Assembly (NCBI RefSeq): GCF_002874965.1
Contig: NZ_CP025624.1
Location: 3,844,001-3,908,000 of the forward strand
Length of the DNA: 64,000 nt
Reading direction: 5' to 3'
Source of the DNA: Pseudomonas sp. NC02
GTDB lineage: Bacteria; Pseudomonadota; Gammaproteobacteria; Pseudomonadales; Pseudomonadaceae
Both the position numbers and the translations under genes were made by a program. Below, in pieces: positions 33,876 through 42,625 of the stretch (positions are counted from its first letter, which is position 1; each line of letters starts with the position of its first letter). A model generated the notes under the pieces. It was not told where the DNA came from and searched no databases. It saw only the letters and a program-made list of their open reading frames with translations.

Positions 33876-36800
33876 CAACTGCCTTCTTCTATATCCAACA
33901 ACAGGTTTTCCAACGCCTCGCGGTACGCCCCAGGCTCCTGCCACATGCCGCGTTGCTGGGCTTCGAGCATGCGTTCGGTCATGTCCCGCAGGGCATCCGG
34001 GTTGTGCTGCTGCACAAAGGCGCGGGTGTCCGGGTCCAGCAAGTAGGCATCCGCCAGCAACGCGTATTGATGATCGTCGATCAACGCCGTCGTAGCGTCG
34101 AACGCGAACAGATTATCCACGGTGGCCGCCATCTCGAACGCGCCTTTATAGCCGTGGCGCTTCACCCCTTCGATCCACTTCGGGTTGGCCGCCCGGGCAC
34201 GAATCACCCGGTTCAACTCTTCCTTCAACGTGCGGATCTTCGGCAGGTCCGGCTGACTGTGGTCACCATGATAGCTGGCAGCCTTGTCGCCGCTCAGGGT
34301 TTCCACGGCGGCGAGCATGCCGCCCTGGAATTGGTAGTAATCATTGGAGTCCAGCAGGTCATGCTCGCGGTTGTCCTGGTTTTGCAACACCGCCTGCACC
34401 TGGCTCAAACGCTGGGCAAACTGTTCGCGGGCGGCGGTGCCTTCGTCGGAGCCGCCATAGGCGTAGCCGCCCCAGTTCAGGTAAACCTCCGCCAGGTCTT
34501 CGCGGCTCTGCCACAAGCGCCCATCAATCGCGCCCTGCACGCCGGCACCATAGGCACCGGGCTTGGCACCGAAGATCCGCCAACCAGCCTGCTTCGCCGC
34601 CGCGTCCTCGTCCAGGCCCGACAGGCGCAAGGCCTCGCGCTCACTGCGCACCTTGGCCGCCAGAGGGTTCAGGTCGTCGGGTTCGTCCAGCGCCGCCACG
34701 GCTTGCACCGCCGCATCGAACAGGCGGATCAGGTTGGCGAATGCATCGCGGAAGAATCCCGACACGCGCAAGGTCACATCCACCCGTGGCCGGTCCAGCA
34801 GGCTGATGGGCAGGATTTCAAAGTCATCCACCCGCTGGCTGCCCGTGGCCCACACCGGGCGCACGCCCATCAGCGCCATGGCCTGGGCAATGTCGTCGCC
34901 GCCGGTGCGCATGGTGGCAGTGCCCCACACCGACAGGCCGAGTTGGCGCAAGTGGTCGCCATGGTCTTGCAGGTGACGCTCAAGGATCAGGTTCGCCGAC
35001 TGGAAGCCGATGCGCCAGGCAGTGGTGGTGGGCAGGTTGCGCACATCCACCGAGAAAAAGTTGCGACCGGTGGGCAACACGTCCAGGCGGCCCCGGCTCG
35101 GCGCGCCGCTGGGCCCGGCCGGGACGAAGCGCCCGTTCAAGGCATCCAGCAACCCGCGCATTTCCGCCGGGCCGCAGGCATCCAGGCGTGGCGCGACGAC
35201 GATGCGCAAGCTCTCGATCACCGCCTTGACGTCTTCCCAGCCGGGCTCTTCAAGCTGCTCCACGGCACCTTCCAGCGCCTGCTCGATCAAGCGCGCGGCA
35301 TACAGCTCCAGGCGTTCACGGGTGTCGCCGGCGGTGCGCCACAACTGCGCGTCGATCTTCTGCAACACCACTGGCCGGCGCCCCGTCCACGGCTCGGCCA
35401 GGGCGCAGTCCAGCGGATCGAAGCCCAGGTCGAAGGCCTTGGCCAATACCCGCAGCAGGCTCGATTGCGGCCCGCGCCCATCGCCACGCGGAATACGCAA
35501 CAACGCCAGCAAGGTGTCGATGCGCAAGCGGCCCTCGGGTGACTCGCCGAAAATGTGCAGGCCATCGCGAATCTGCGACTCCTTCAAGTCACACAGGTAG
35601 GTGTCCAGGCGCGGCAGCCAGATCGCCGCATCGGCGTCGCTGTCGAGGTTTTCGTCCAGGGCCAGTTCCTGGTCGATGCGGGTTTCGCGCACCAGCTTGA
35701 GGATGTCCTTTTGCAGCTCGCGGGCACGCCGTGGGTCGAGCAGTTGTGCCTCGTAATACTCGTCGGCCAGCAACTCCAGGTCGCGCAGCGGCCCATAGGT
35801 TTCGGCGCGGGTCAGCGGCGGCATCAGGTGGTCGATGATCACGGCCTGGGTGCGGCGCTTGGCCTGGGCGCCCTCGCCCGGGTCATTGACGATAAACGGG
35901 TAGATATTCGGCAGCGGCCCCAGTAGTGCGTCGGGCCAGCAGTTCTCGGAAAGCCCGACGCCCTTGCCCGGCAGCCATTCCAGGTTGCCGTGCTTGCCAA
36001 CGTGGATCACGCCGTGGGCGCCGTAGGTGTGGCGCAACCAGAAGTAGAACGCCAGGTAACCGTGGGGCGGCACCAGGTCCGGGTCGTGATAGACCGCACT
36101 CGCGTCCACCTGGTAACCCCGGGCCGGCTGGATGCCGACGAAGGTCAGGCTCAAACGCAGGCCCGCGATCATCATGCGCCCGTCGCGGAACATCGGATCG
36201 CTATGAGGTGTACCCCAGCGTGCCAACACGGCCTGGCGATTGGACTCGGGCAAGCGGTTGAACATAGCCTCGTAGTCATCCAGCGCCAGGCTCTGATGAC
36301 ACGGACGCAAGTCGAGGCTGTCCAGGTCGTTGCTGACGCCGCCCAAGAGCGCCTGGATCAGTGCCGTTCCGCTTTCCGGCAGCTCGTCCGGCAGCGGATA
36401 ACCTTGGATTTTGAGTGCCCGCAGGATATTCAGCGCGGCGGCTGGGGTGTCTAGACCCACGCCGTTGCCGATACGTCCGTCCCGGGTCGGGTAGTTGGCG
36501 AGGATCAGCGCGATACGCTTTTCGCCATTCGGCACGCGCGCCAGTTCGACCCAGCGCCGCGCCAGTTCGGCGACAAAGTCCATGCGCTCCGGCTGTGCGC
36601 GATAGCACACCACATCCGACTGGCTGCGCTCACTGCGCCAGGCCAGGTCCTTGAAGCTGATGGGCCGGCTGATGATGCGCCCGTCCAGTTCCGGCAACGC
36701 GATGTGCATCGCCAGGTCACGTGGGCCGAGGCCTTGCTCGCTGGCCTGCCAGCCGGGCTCGTTGTCCTGGGCGCAAATCGCCTGGATCACCGGAATATTG

Positions 36801-37648
36801 CGGCGAAACGGCCGCAGGTGCGGCGCTTCGGGGCTGGACTGGGCAAAACCGGTGGTGTTCAGAATCACCGAGGCGTGCACCTCGTCCAGCAAATCCTCGA
36901 CCACGGTCAGGCAGCCGGGCTCTTTCAAACTGGCCACCGCCATCGGCAGCGGGTTGAGACCCGCGGCCTGCAAGCGCTGGCAAAAAACATCGATAAAGCC
37001 GGTGTTGGCCGCCTGCAAATGGGAGCGGTAGAACAGCACCGCCGCCACGGGAAAATCAGCTTGCCAGTCAGCCTGCCAATCGTTGAGGCGGGCATTGGCT
37101 TTATGCGGGTGATAAATCGCCGTGCGTGGCAGGGTTTGCGGCTCGCTCCAGGCGTAATCGCGGCCAAGGTAGCCGGCGGCCAGGCAACGATAGAAATCCA
37201 GCGCATTCCCCAAACCACCCTGGCGCAGGAAGTGCCAGAGCCGGTCACGCTCCTCGGCGCCCACGGTGCTGAGGCCACTGAGTTCCGGGTCCGGGCGATC
37301 ATCCCCCGGCACCAGGATCAGCTGCACGCCGCGCTCGGCCAACTCCACCAGGCGCTCGATACCGTAGCGCCAATAACCGATGCCGCCGTGCAGCGAAATC
37401 AGGATGACCTTGGCGTGGCGCAGCACCTCATCCACATACAGGTCGACCGAAGCATGGTTCTGCACCTGCATCGGGTTGGCCAGGCGCAGGCTCGGGTAAT
37501 CCTCGGGCAACTGCTGGGCCGCTTCGGCCAGCAGCGCCAGGCTGGAATCACCGCTGCACAGGATCACCAGCTCGGCGGGGGTTTGCCCAAGGTCGGCGAT
37601 GTTGTCATCCGAAACGAAACCGCCGGGCTGGGTCCTGAGCAGATGCAT
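33875..37648 (-). CDS. cobN: Cobaltochelatase large subunit CobN
   Basis: The 1,257-residue catalytic subunit inserts Co2+ into hydrogenobyrinate diamide in aerobic B12 synthesis. Typical CobN/BchH stretches are present: YWRYGIERLVELAERG near residue 70, LANYPTRDGRIGNGVGLDTP in the middle, GNLEWLPGKGVGLSENCWPD, and a C-terminal VDNLFAFDATTALI. Length is normal. It begins 3 bases after the cobW stop and overlaps chlI by one base. The order cobW-cobN-chlI-chlD behind a cobalamin riboswitch makes a self-contained chelatase operon. Confidence 0.96.
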   Translation of the reverse strand: MHLLRTQPGGFVSDDNIADLGQTPAELVILCSGDSSLALLAEAAQQLPEDYPSLRLANPMQVQNHASVDLYVDEVLRHAKVILISLHGGIGYWRYGIERLVELAERGVQLILVPGDDRPDPELSGLSTVGAEERDRLWHFLRQGGLGNALDFYRCLAAGYLGRDYAWSEPQTLPRTAIYHPHKANARLNDWQADWQADFPVAAVLFYRSHLQAANTGFIDVFCQRLQAAGLNPLPMAVASLKEPGCLTVVEDLLDEVHASVILNTTGFAQSSPEAPHLRPFRRNIPVIQAICAQDNEPGWQASEQGLGPRDLAMHIALPELDGRIISRPISFKDLAWRSERSQSDVVCYRAQPERMDFVAELARRWVELARVPNGEKRIALILANYPTRDGRIGNGVGLDTPAAALNILRALKIQGYPLPDELPESGTALIQALLGGVSNDLDSLDLRPCHQSLALDDYEAMFNRLPESNRQAVLARWGTPHSDPMFRDGRMMIAGLRLSLTFVGIQPARGYQVDASAVYHDPDLVPPHGYLAFYFWLRHTYGAHGVIHVGKHGNLEWLPGKGVGLSENCWPDALLGPLPNIYPFIVNDPGEGAQAKRRTQAVIIDHLMPPLTRAETYGPLRDLELLADEYYEAQLLDPRRARELQKDILKLVRETRIDQELALDENLDSDADAAIWLPRLDTYLCDLKESQIRDGLHIFGESPEGRLRIDTLLALLRIPRGDGRGPQSSLLRVLAKAFDLGFDPLDCALAEPWTGRRPVVLQKIDAQLWRTAGDTRERLELYAARLIEQALEGAVEQLEEPGWEDVKAVIESLRIVVAPRLDACGPAEMRGLLDALNGRFVPAGPSGAPSRGRLDVLPTGRNFFSVDVRNLPTTTAWRIGFQSANLILERHLQDHGDHLRQLGLSVWGTATMRTGGDDIAQAMALMGVRPVWATGSQRVDDFEILPISLLDRPRVDVTLRVSGFFRDAFANLIRLFDAAVQAVAALDEPDDLNPLAAKVRSEREALRLSGLDEDAAAKQAGWRIFGAKPGAYGAGVQGAIDGRLWQSREDLAEVYLNWGGYAYGGSDEGTAAREQFAQRLSQVQAVLQNQDNREHDLLDSNDYYQFQGGMLAAVETLSGDKAASYHGDHSQPDLPKIRTLKEELNRVIRARAANPKWIEGVKRHGYKGAFEMAATVDNLFAFDATTALIDDHQYALLADAYLLDPDTRAFVQQHNPDALRDMTERMLEAQQRGMWQEPGAYREALENLLLDIEEGS

Positions 37649-37651
37649 GGT

Positions 37652-38713
37652 TTAAACGCTGAGGGCAGCGCGCAGTTGCGCTTCGAGCAAGGCGGCGTCG
37701 AGTTCCTGGCCGATCAGCACCAGGTGCGTGGCGCGCGGCTCATCGGCGCGCCAGGCGCGGTCGAAGTGCTTGTCGAAACGCGTGCCCACGCCCTGGATCA
37801 GCAGGCGCATCGGTTTGTTCGGGATCGCCGCGAAGCCCTTGACCCGCAGGATGCCGTGCTTGACCACCAGTTGGGTCAGGGCGTCCAGCAGCAGGCTTTC
37901 GTCGGCCTGGGGCAGTTCGATGGAGATGGAGTCGAAGGCATCGTGGTCGTGGTCGTCTTCACCTTCGTGGTGATGATCGTGATGGCTGTGGCGGCCATCG
38001 ATGTGTTCTTCCGAGCCCGCGCCCAGGCCGATCAATACGTCCAGCGGCAGGCGACCGCTGCTGGCTTCGATGATTTTTACCGCCGGCGGCAGTTCTTCTG
38101 CCACTTCCAGGCGCACACGGGCCAGGTCTTCAGGGCTGATCAGGTCGGACTTGTTGAGGATCACCAGGTCGGCGCTGGCCAGTTGGTCAGCGAACAGCTC
38201 GTGCAGGGGGGATTCGTGGTCCAGGTTCGGGTCGAGCTTGCGCTGGGCGTCAACCTGGTCCGGGAAGGCGGCGAACGTGCCGGCGGCCACGGCCGGGCTG
38301 TCGACCACGGTGATCACGGCGTCAACGGTGCAGGCGCTGCGGATTTCCGGCCACTGGAACGCCTGGACCAAGGGTTTTGGCAGGGCCAGGCCCGAGGTTT
38401 CGATGAGGATATGGTCGAGGTCGCCGCGACGGGCCACCAGTTCGCGCATCACCGGGAAGAACTCTTCCTGGACCGTGCAGCACAGGCAGCCATTGGCCAA
38501 TTCGTAGACGCGGCCGTTCGCCTCTTCTTCGGTACAGCCGATGGAGCATTGCTTGAGGATTTCACCGTCAATGCCCAGCTCGCCGAACTCGTTGACGATC
38601 ACCGCGATGCGGCGCCCCTGGGCGTTATCCAGCATGTGGCGCAGCAAGGTGGTCTTGCCCGAGCCGAGGAAGCCGGTAACGATGGTGACGGGGAGTTTGG
38701 CCAGTGTTTTCAT
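37652..38713 (-). CDS. cobW: CobW-type GTP-dependent metal chaperone
   Basis: The 353-residue G3E GTPase has the P-loop GFLGSGKTTLL (14-24), the metal-binding CLCC motif in LANGCLCCTVQEEF, and SGLALPKPL. A histidine-rich loop (around residue 245, RHSHHDHHHEGEDDHDHD) and a C-terminal CobW_C domain follow. It likely delivers cobalt to CobN. ATG 38713 is chosen because the P-loop is then at the usual distance, AAGGG lies upstream, and the region further upstream belongs to the riboswitch leader. Riboswitch control is expected. Confidence 0.94.
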   Translation of the reverse strand: MKTLAKLPVTIVTGFLGSGKTTLLRHMLDNAQGRRIAVIVNEFGELGIDGEILKQCSIGCTEEEANGRVYELANGCLCCTVQEEFFPVMRELVARRGDLDHILIETSGLALPKPLVQAFQWPEIRSACTVDAVITVVDSPAVAAGTFAAFPDQVDAQRKLDPNLDHESPLHELFADQLASADLVILNKSDLISPEDLARVRLEVAEELPPAVKIIEASSGRLPLDVLIGLGAGSEEHIDGRHSHHDHHHEGEDDHDHDAFDSISIELPQADESLLLDALTQLVVKHGILRVKGFAAIPNKPMRLLIQGVGTRFDKHFDRAWRADEPRATHLVLIGQELDAALLEAQLRAALSV

Positions 38714-38716
38714 CGG

Positions 38717-38736
38717 ATGCCCTTTGGGGCGGGCAT
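38717..38736 (-). promoter_or_regulatory. Hairpin sequestering the cobW ribosome-binding site
   Basis: On the minus strand ATGCCC and GGGCAT pair, with AAGGG of the Shine-Dalgarno lying in and next to the 3' arm, a few bases before ATG 38713. It could be the expression platform of the upstream riboswitch by blocking initiation. Confidence 0.45.
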
Positions 38737-38821
38737 ACGGGACGAGTGGCCCTGCGCGGGTGCGCAGGAGCAGAATTCGCCACCGGATCACCCCGCCCGG
38801 TTGAAGTAGAAAATCGGTTGC

Positions 38822-38998
38822 GAGGCAGGTCTCCTGGCTTGGGGCTTGCCGGCGGTGATGCCGGCGCTGGCTGCGCCTTCCCGCCTTGTTCAGGCAGTGG
38901 CGTGGCAGTCAGATAAACCCTTTACAGTTGCGGGGGCAGCCGCGGCATTGACCGCGTTCCCTTCTTAGCTTCGGCCTGGGCCGAAGAACCTCGAAGGT
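38822..38998 (-). ncRNA. Cobalamin riboswitch upstream of cobW
   Basis: Read on the minus strand, the element has AAGGGAACGCGGT, then the hallmark GCTGCCCCCGCAACTGTAA (B12 box region) and a 3' part with AGCCAGGAGACCTGCC. These are the conserved blocks of the cobalamin aptamer, in order. It sits between the HxlR gene and cobW and should turn off cobW-cobN-chlI/D when adenosylcobalamin is abundant. Confidence 0.93.
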
Positions 38999-39004
38999 GC
39001 AAGG

Positions 39005-39523
39005 CTACGCAGTGCGCGGGGACGGGTCAATGTCCGAGCGTTTGGCGCGAAGCAGCGCCAGGCGCTCCAGCATGCCTTCGCTCGCCGCCGGCCCGGCCTG
39101 GACGCTGCATTGCTCGACGGACACGCGTGCACCGTCGGCGTCCACCACCGCCACTTCCACCGGGCGCCGGGTTTTCCGGTCGACCAATTGCAGGCTTTCA
39201 CCTTCGTTGGCGAAATGGCGGTTGCCCCAGCCGATGAACGCCATGATCACCACCCGGAAATCCTCGCCAACCGGCGTCGGTACGTACTCGAAACGGGGCG
39301 GCCGCTCGCTGTATTGCCGGCGCTCCAGCAGCCCCGCCTCGACCAGGCTGTTGAGCCGGCGGGTGAGCATATTCGGAGCGATTCCCAGGCTCTGGGAAAA
39401 CTCGTCAAAACGCCGCAAACCTTGCAGCGCGTCGCGCATGATCAGGATGCTCCACCACTCGCCTACCCGTTCCACTCCACGGGCTACCGGGCATTCGGCA
39501 TTCACCAGCGACTTACGTTGCAT
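39005..39523 (-). CDS. HxlR-family winged-helix regulator
   Basis: The 172-residue protein begins with the HxlR pattern: ECPVARGVERVGEWWSILIMRDAL with the usual N-terminal cysteine (Cys11), then RRFDEFSQSLGIAPNMLTRRLNSLVEAGLLERRQYSERPPRFEYVPT. HxlR proteins often sense electrophiles or oxidants through that cysteine. The gene is divergent from the fabF-like gene, with a palindrome in the shared 113-base promoter region. It ends just before the cobW riboswitch but is in the same direction, so read-through into the cob leader is possible. Confidence 0.9.
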   Translation of the reverse strand: MQRKSLVNAECPVARGVERVGEWWSILIMRDALQGLRRFDEFSQSLGIAPNMLTRRLNSLVEAGLLERRQYSERPPRFEYVPTPVGEDFRVVIMAFIGWGNRHFANEGESLQLVDRKTRRPVEVAVVDADGARVSVEQCSVQAGPAASEGMLERLALLRAKRSDIDPSPRTA

Positions 39524-39571
39524 TGCAGTTCCTCTGTGGGGCGGCTACGGAAATTTCAGCTATCGGATGTT

Positions 39572-39588
39572 ACTTTCATAATGATAGT
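39572..39588. promoter_or_regulatory. Candidate HxlR operator (ACTTTCATAATGATAGT)
   Basis: This 17-base imperfect palindrome has one mismatched pair and is centred midway between the divergent HxlR and fabF-like genes. The ACT...AGT ends resemble known HxlR-type operators. Confidence 0.45.
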
Positions 39589-39636
39589 TTCGTCCATGCA
39601 TTGCTACCAACCTGAAATTTGCGGAGCTAAGCGATC

Positions 39637-40905
39637 ATGAGTAAGCGAATTGTTGTGACCGGCATGGGTGCAGTGACACCGCTGGCAACCGGCGTGGAAC
39701 AGACCTGGAAGCGCCTGCTGGCCGGTGAATCCGGGATTCGCAGGCTACCCGAGGCATTGATCGGCGACCTGGCAATCAGCATCGGCGGCCAAGTGTTGGA
39801 CCGCATCCAGGACCCTGAAGCCGGCTTTGACCCGGACACTGTCATCCCGGCCAAGGAACAACGCAAGATGGACCGGTTCATCGTGTTTGCCCTGGCCGCC
39901 GCGCAAGAGGCCCTGGCCCAGGCAGGCTGGAGTCCGCAGACGCCATCGCAGCAGGAACGTACGGCGACAATCATCGCCTCCGGCGTGGGTGGTTTTCCCG
40001 CGATTGCCGAGGCCGTTCGTACGGCTGACAGCAAAGGGCCTCGCCGCCTGTCGCCGTTCACGATCCCGTCATTCCTCGGCAACATGGCGGCCGGGCACGT
40101 GTCGATCCAGCATCAACTGAAAGGTCCGCTGGGCTCCCCCGTCACTGCCTGCGCCGCCGGCGTACAGGCGATTGGTGATGCTGCGCGAATGATCCGTGCC
40201 GGCGAAATCGACATCGCCGTGTGTGGCGGCGCCGAAGCCTGTATCCACCGAGTCAGCCTCGGCGGTTTTGCTGCGGCGCGTGCGCTGTCCAGCGATTACA
40301 ACGACACGCCGGCATTGGCTTCCCGCCCGTTTGATCAAGGCCGCGACGGGTTTGTGATGGGCGAAGGTGCCGGGCTGTTGGTGATCGAGGAACTGGAGCA
40401 TGCATTGGCTCGTGGGGCGACGCCTATCGCAGAGCTGGTGGGCTACGGCACCAGCGCCGACGCCTATCACATGACCTCGGGCCCGGAAGATGGCTCGGGT
40501 GCACGCAGGGCAATGGAACTGGCGATCGCGCAGGCAGGGATCAGCGCCGCACAGATCCAGCATTTGAACGCCCATGCCACGTCGACCCCCGTAGGCGACA
40601 ACGGCGAACTGGCAGCGATCAATACGCTGTTCGGTGCAAATGCCAGCGTCGCGATCAGCGCCACCAAGTCGGCGACCGGCCATCTGTTGGGCGCCGCGGG
40701 CGGGATCGAGGCGATCTTCACCGTGCTCGCCCTGCGCGACCAGATTGCCCCGGCGACCCTCAACCTGGATAACCCGGACCCCGCCGCCGATGGGCTGGAT
40801 ATGGTCCGGGGCCAAGCTCGGTCGTTGCCGATTGAATACGCGATTTCCAATGGGTTTGGATTCGGCGGCGTGAATGCCAGCGTGCTGTTCAAACGCTGGC
40901 AATAA
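39637..40905 (+). CDS. 3-oxoacyl-[acyl-carrier-protein] synthase II-like (FabF family)
   Basis: The 422-residue condensing enzyme carries the complete KAS II triad: Cys172 in PVTACAAGVQ, His313 in NAHATSTPVGD, and His349 with Lys344 in SATKSATGHLLG. It would extend acyl-ACP chains. No other fatty-acid gene or acyl carrier protein is adjacent, so this is a stand-alone fabF paralogue and not the housekeeping fab cluster copy. It is controlled, by inference, by the divergent HxlR regulator. A conditional role in altering membrane or secondary-metabolite acyl chains is possible. Confidence 0.92.
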   Translation: MSKRIVVTGMGAVTPLATGVEQTWKRLLAGESGIRRLPEALIGDLAISIGGQVLDRIQDPEAGFDPDTVIPAKEQRKMDRFIVFALAAAQEALAQAGWSPQTPSQQERTATIIASGVGGFPAIAEAVRTADSKGPRRLSPFTIPSFLGNMAAGHVSIQHQLKGPLGSPVTACAAGVQAIGDAARMIRAGEIDIAVCGGAEACIHRVSLGGFAAARALSSDYNDTPALASRPFDQGRDGFVMGEGAGLLVIEELEHALARGATPIAELVGYGTSADAYHMTSGPEDGSGARRAMELAIAQAGISAAQIQHLNAHATSTPVGDNGELAAINTLFGANASVAISATKSATGHLLGAAGGIEAIFTVLALRDQIAPATLNLDNPDPAADGLDMVRGQARSLPIEYAISNGFGFGGVNASVLFKRWQ

Positions 40906-40952
40906 CCCGGCGATTTGACGCCCATCGCCCGCCCATGCTCTCCTACACATCT

Positions 40953-41141
40953 TGTTTCGGGTGCCCTTCACAGGGTGAAACGGGAAACCGGTGAGTCATG
41001 TTCCTTTACTCAAGGGCGTGACGAGTCCGGTGCTGCCCCCGCAACGGTAAGCGAGTGAAGCATCAAAACCACTGTGCCTCTACGGCATGGGAAGGTGATG
41101 CTTTCAAGGCCCAGGCCCCTCGCAAGCCCGGAGACCGGCCC
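40953..41141 (+). ncRNA. Cobalamin riboswitch upstream of cbtB
   Basis: The region runs from a GTTTCGGGTGCCC start, through GAAACGGGAAACCGGTGAG and the hallmark GGTGCTGCCCCCGCAACGGTAA, to GCAAGCCCGGAGACCGGCC. These are the conserved aptamer blocks in the right order. It lies directly before the cobalt transporter genes, so B12 should repress cobalt import. Confidence 0.95.
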
Positions 41142-41160
41142 GAAAAAATCAGATAACAAA

Positions 41161-41214
41161 CCCGCGGTGGGCGGGCGCTGTTCAGAACCCTGCGTGCCTG
41201 GCTCGCGGGGTTTT
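41161..41214 (+). terminator. Riboswitch-associated terminator-like hairpin
   Basis: CCCGCG (41161-41166) pairs with CGCGGG (41204-41209), enclosing a further folded loop and followed by GTTTT. It lies between the aptamer and cbtB and may be the transcriptional expression platform. Confidence 0.5.
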
Positions 41215-41254
41215 CATGCGCTCGTGTCACCCTGAAACCCTGAAGGGACGCGCC

Positions 41255-41443
41255 ATGTCGATCATCAGCAGCACCGCCTCTACCGCCAGCACCACCGCCA
41301 CCCTTAGCCAACGCCTGACTGCCGCCATCGGCGCGTCGATCCTCGGCGCGTGCCTGGTGTATTTCGCCGGTTTCTCGCACATCGAAGCGGTGCACAACGC
41401 CGCCCACGATACCCGCCACAGCGCTGCGTTCCCGTGCCACTGA
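41255..41443 (+). CDS. cbtB: Cobalt transporter subunit CbtB
   Basis: The 62-residue protein has one transmembrane helix (about 20-42, AAIGASILGACLVYFAGF) and a C-terminal His-rich tail with HNAAHDTRH and a final CH, as is typical for CbtB. ATG 41255 follows GAAGGGA. CbtA and CbtB form a B12-regulated cobalt importer found in proteobacteria. cbtA starts 11 bases downstream. Confidence 0.93.
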   Translation: MSIISSTASTASTTATLSQRLTAAIGASILGACLVYFAGFSHIEAVHNAAHDTRHSAAFPCH

Positions 41444-41454
41444 GACCTGCCGAC

Positions 41455-42153
41455 ATGATCAAGCGTATTGCCCAAACCGCAGGTTTCACCGGCCTCCTGG
41501 CCGCCTTGCTGCTGACCTTGCTGCAAAGCTTCTGGGTTGCCCCGCTGATCCTGCAGGCGGAAACCTTCGAAAACGCCCCGGCCGCGACCGAAGTGCATGA
41601 ACATGCCGAAGCCACGGCCCACACCCACGACGCTGAAGCCTGGGAGCCGGAAGATGGCTGGCAGCGTGTGCTGTCGACTACGGGCGGTAACCTGGTGGTC
41701 GCCGTAGGTTTTGCCCTGATGCTTGCCGGCCTGTACACCCTGCGTGCACCGACCCGTACGGCCCAAGGCCTGCTATGGGGCCTGGCCGGTTACGCCACCT
41801 TTGTGTTGGCGCCGACCCTGGGCTTGCCGCCTGAATTGCCGGGGACTGCGGCGGCAGACCTGGCGCAACGGCAAATCTGGTGGATCGGCACTGCCGCCTC
41901 TACCGCTGCCGGTATCGCGCTGATCGTGTTCGGTCGTAACTGGCTGCTGAAAATCCTGGGCGTGGCGATCCTGGCTGTGCCCCATGTGATTGGCGCACCA
42001 CAGCCGGAAGTCCACTCGATGCTGGCGCCGGAGGCTCTGGAAGCTCAATTCAAGATCGCCTCGCAGTTGACCAACGTTGCCTTCTGGCTGGCGCTGGGCT
42101 TGATCAGTGCCTGGCTGTTTCGCCGTAACCGTGATGGTCAGTATTCGGCATGA
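41455..42153 (+). CDS. cbtA: Cobalt transporter subunit CbtA
   Basis: The 232-residue membrane protein has five to six hydrophobic segments. The first starts QTAGFTGLLAALLLTLLQSFWV. A His/Glu-rich loop (about residues 44-62, VHEHAEATAHTHDAEAWE) probably collects Co2+. ATG 41455 is chosen because it follows the cbtB stop by 11 bases; in-frame starts further upstream lie inside cbtB. The stop overlaps the cobE start (ATGA). Confidence 0.93.
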   Translation: MIKRIAQTAGFTGLLAALLLTLLQSFWVAPLILQAETFENAPAATEVHEHAEATAHTHDAEAWEPEDGWQRVLSTTGGNLVVAVGFALMLAGLYTLRAPTRTAQGLLWGLAGYATFVLAPTLGLPPELPGTAAADLAQRQIWWIGTAASTAAGIALIVFGRNWLLKILGVAILAVPHVIGAPQPEVHSMLAPEALEAQFKIASQLTNVAFWLALGLISAWLFRRNRDGQYSA

Positions 42154-42542
42154 TCCTGGCGGTTGGCCTGGGGTGTCAGCGGGGTTGTTCTGTCGACATC
42201 CTGCGTGAACTGTTCAACGCCGCCCTCGCCGAGGGTGGCATTGAGCGTCAGCGCATCACTGCGTTGGCCAGTCTTGATCGCAAGCGGGATGAGCCGGGGT
42301 TGCTGGCACTGGCTCAGGTTCTGGATTTGCCGTTGGTATTTTTCAGTGCGGAGCAATTGGCGCCCTATGAAGATCGACTGAGCCATAAGTCCGAGACGGT
42401 TTTTGCTCATACCGGCTGCTACGGCATTGCTGAAAGTGCCGCCCTGGCCCTGGCAGAACAGCTGTCTCAAAGCCCTGCCACCCTGCTGATCACCCGCAAA
42501 AAAACCGCCCAGGCCACCTTTGCATTGGCTTGCGCCGGCTGA
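42150..42542 (+). CDS. cobE: CobE/CbiG C-terminal-like cobalamin biosynthesis protein
   Basis: The 130-residue protein starts MILAVGLGCQRGCSVDIL and contains a central FSAEQLAPYEDRLSHKSE, matching the CobE/GbiG_C fold found in aerobic B12 pathways. Its role in ring contraction chemistry is only partly understood. The start overlaps the cbtA stop by 4 bases, so cobalt import and corrin synthesis are translationally linked here. Confidence 0.9.
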   Translation: MILAVGLGCQRGCSVDILRELFNAALAEGGIERQRITALASLDRKRDEPGLLALAQVLDLPLVFFSAEQLAPYEDRLSHKSETVFAHTGCYGIAESAALALAEQLSQSPATLLITRKKTAQATFALACAG

Positions 42543-42625
42543 ATTCCCGATAATCGTCAGCTTTGATCATGAGCAATCTTCATCTGGAGGGCTGCTCGCG
42601 TGCTTTTTTTCACAGGAATGAATCC

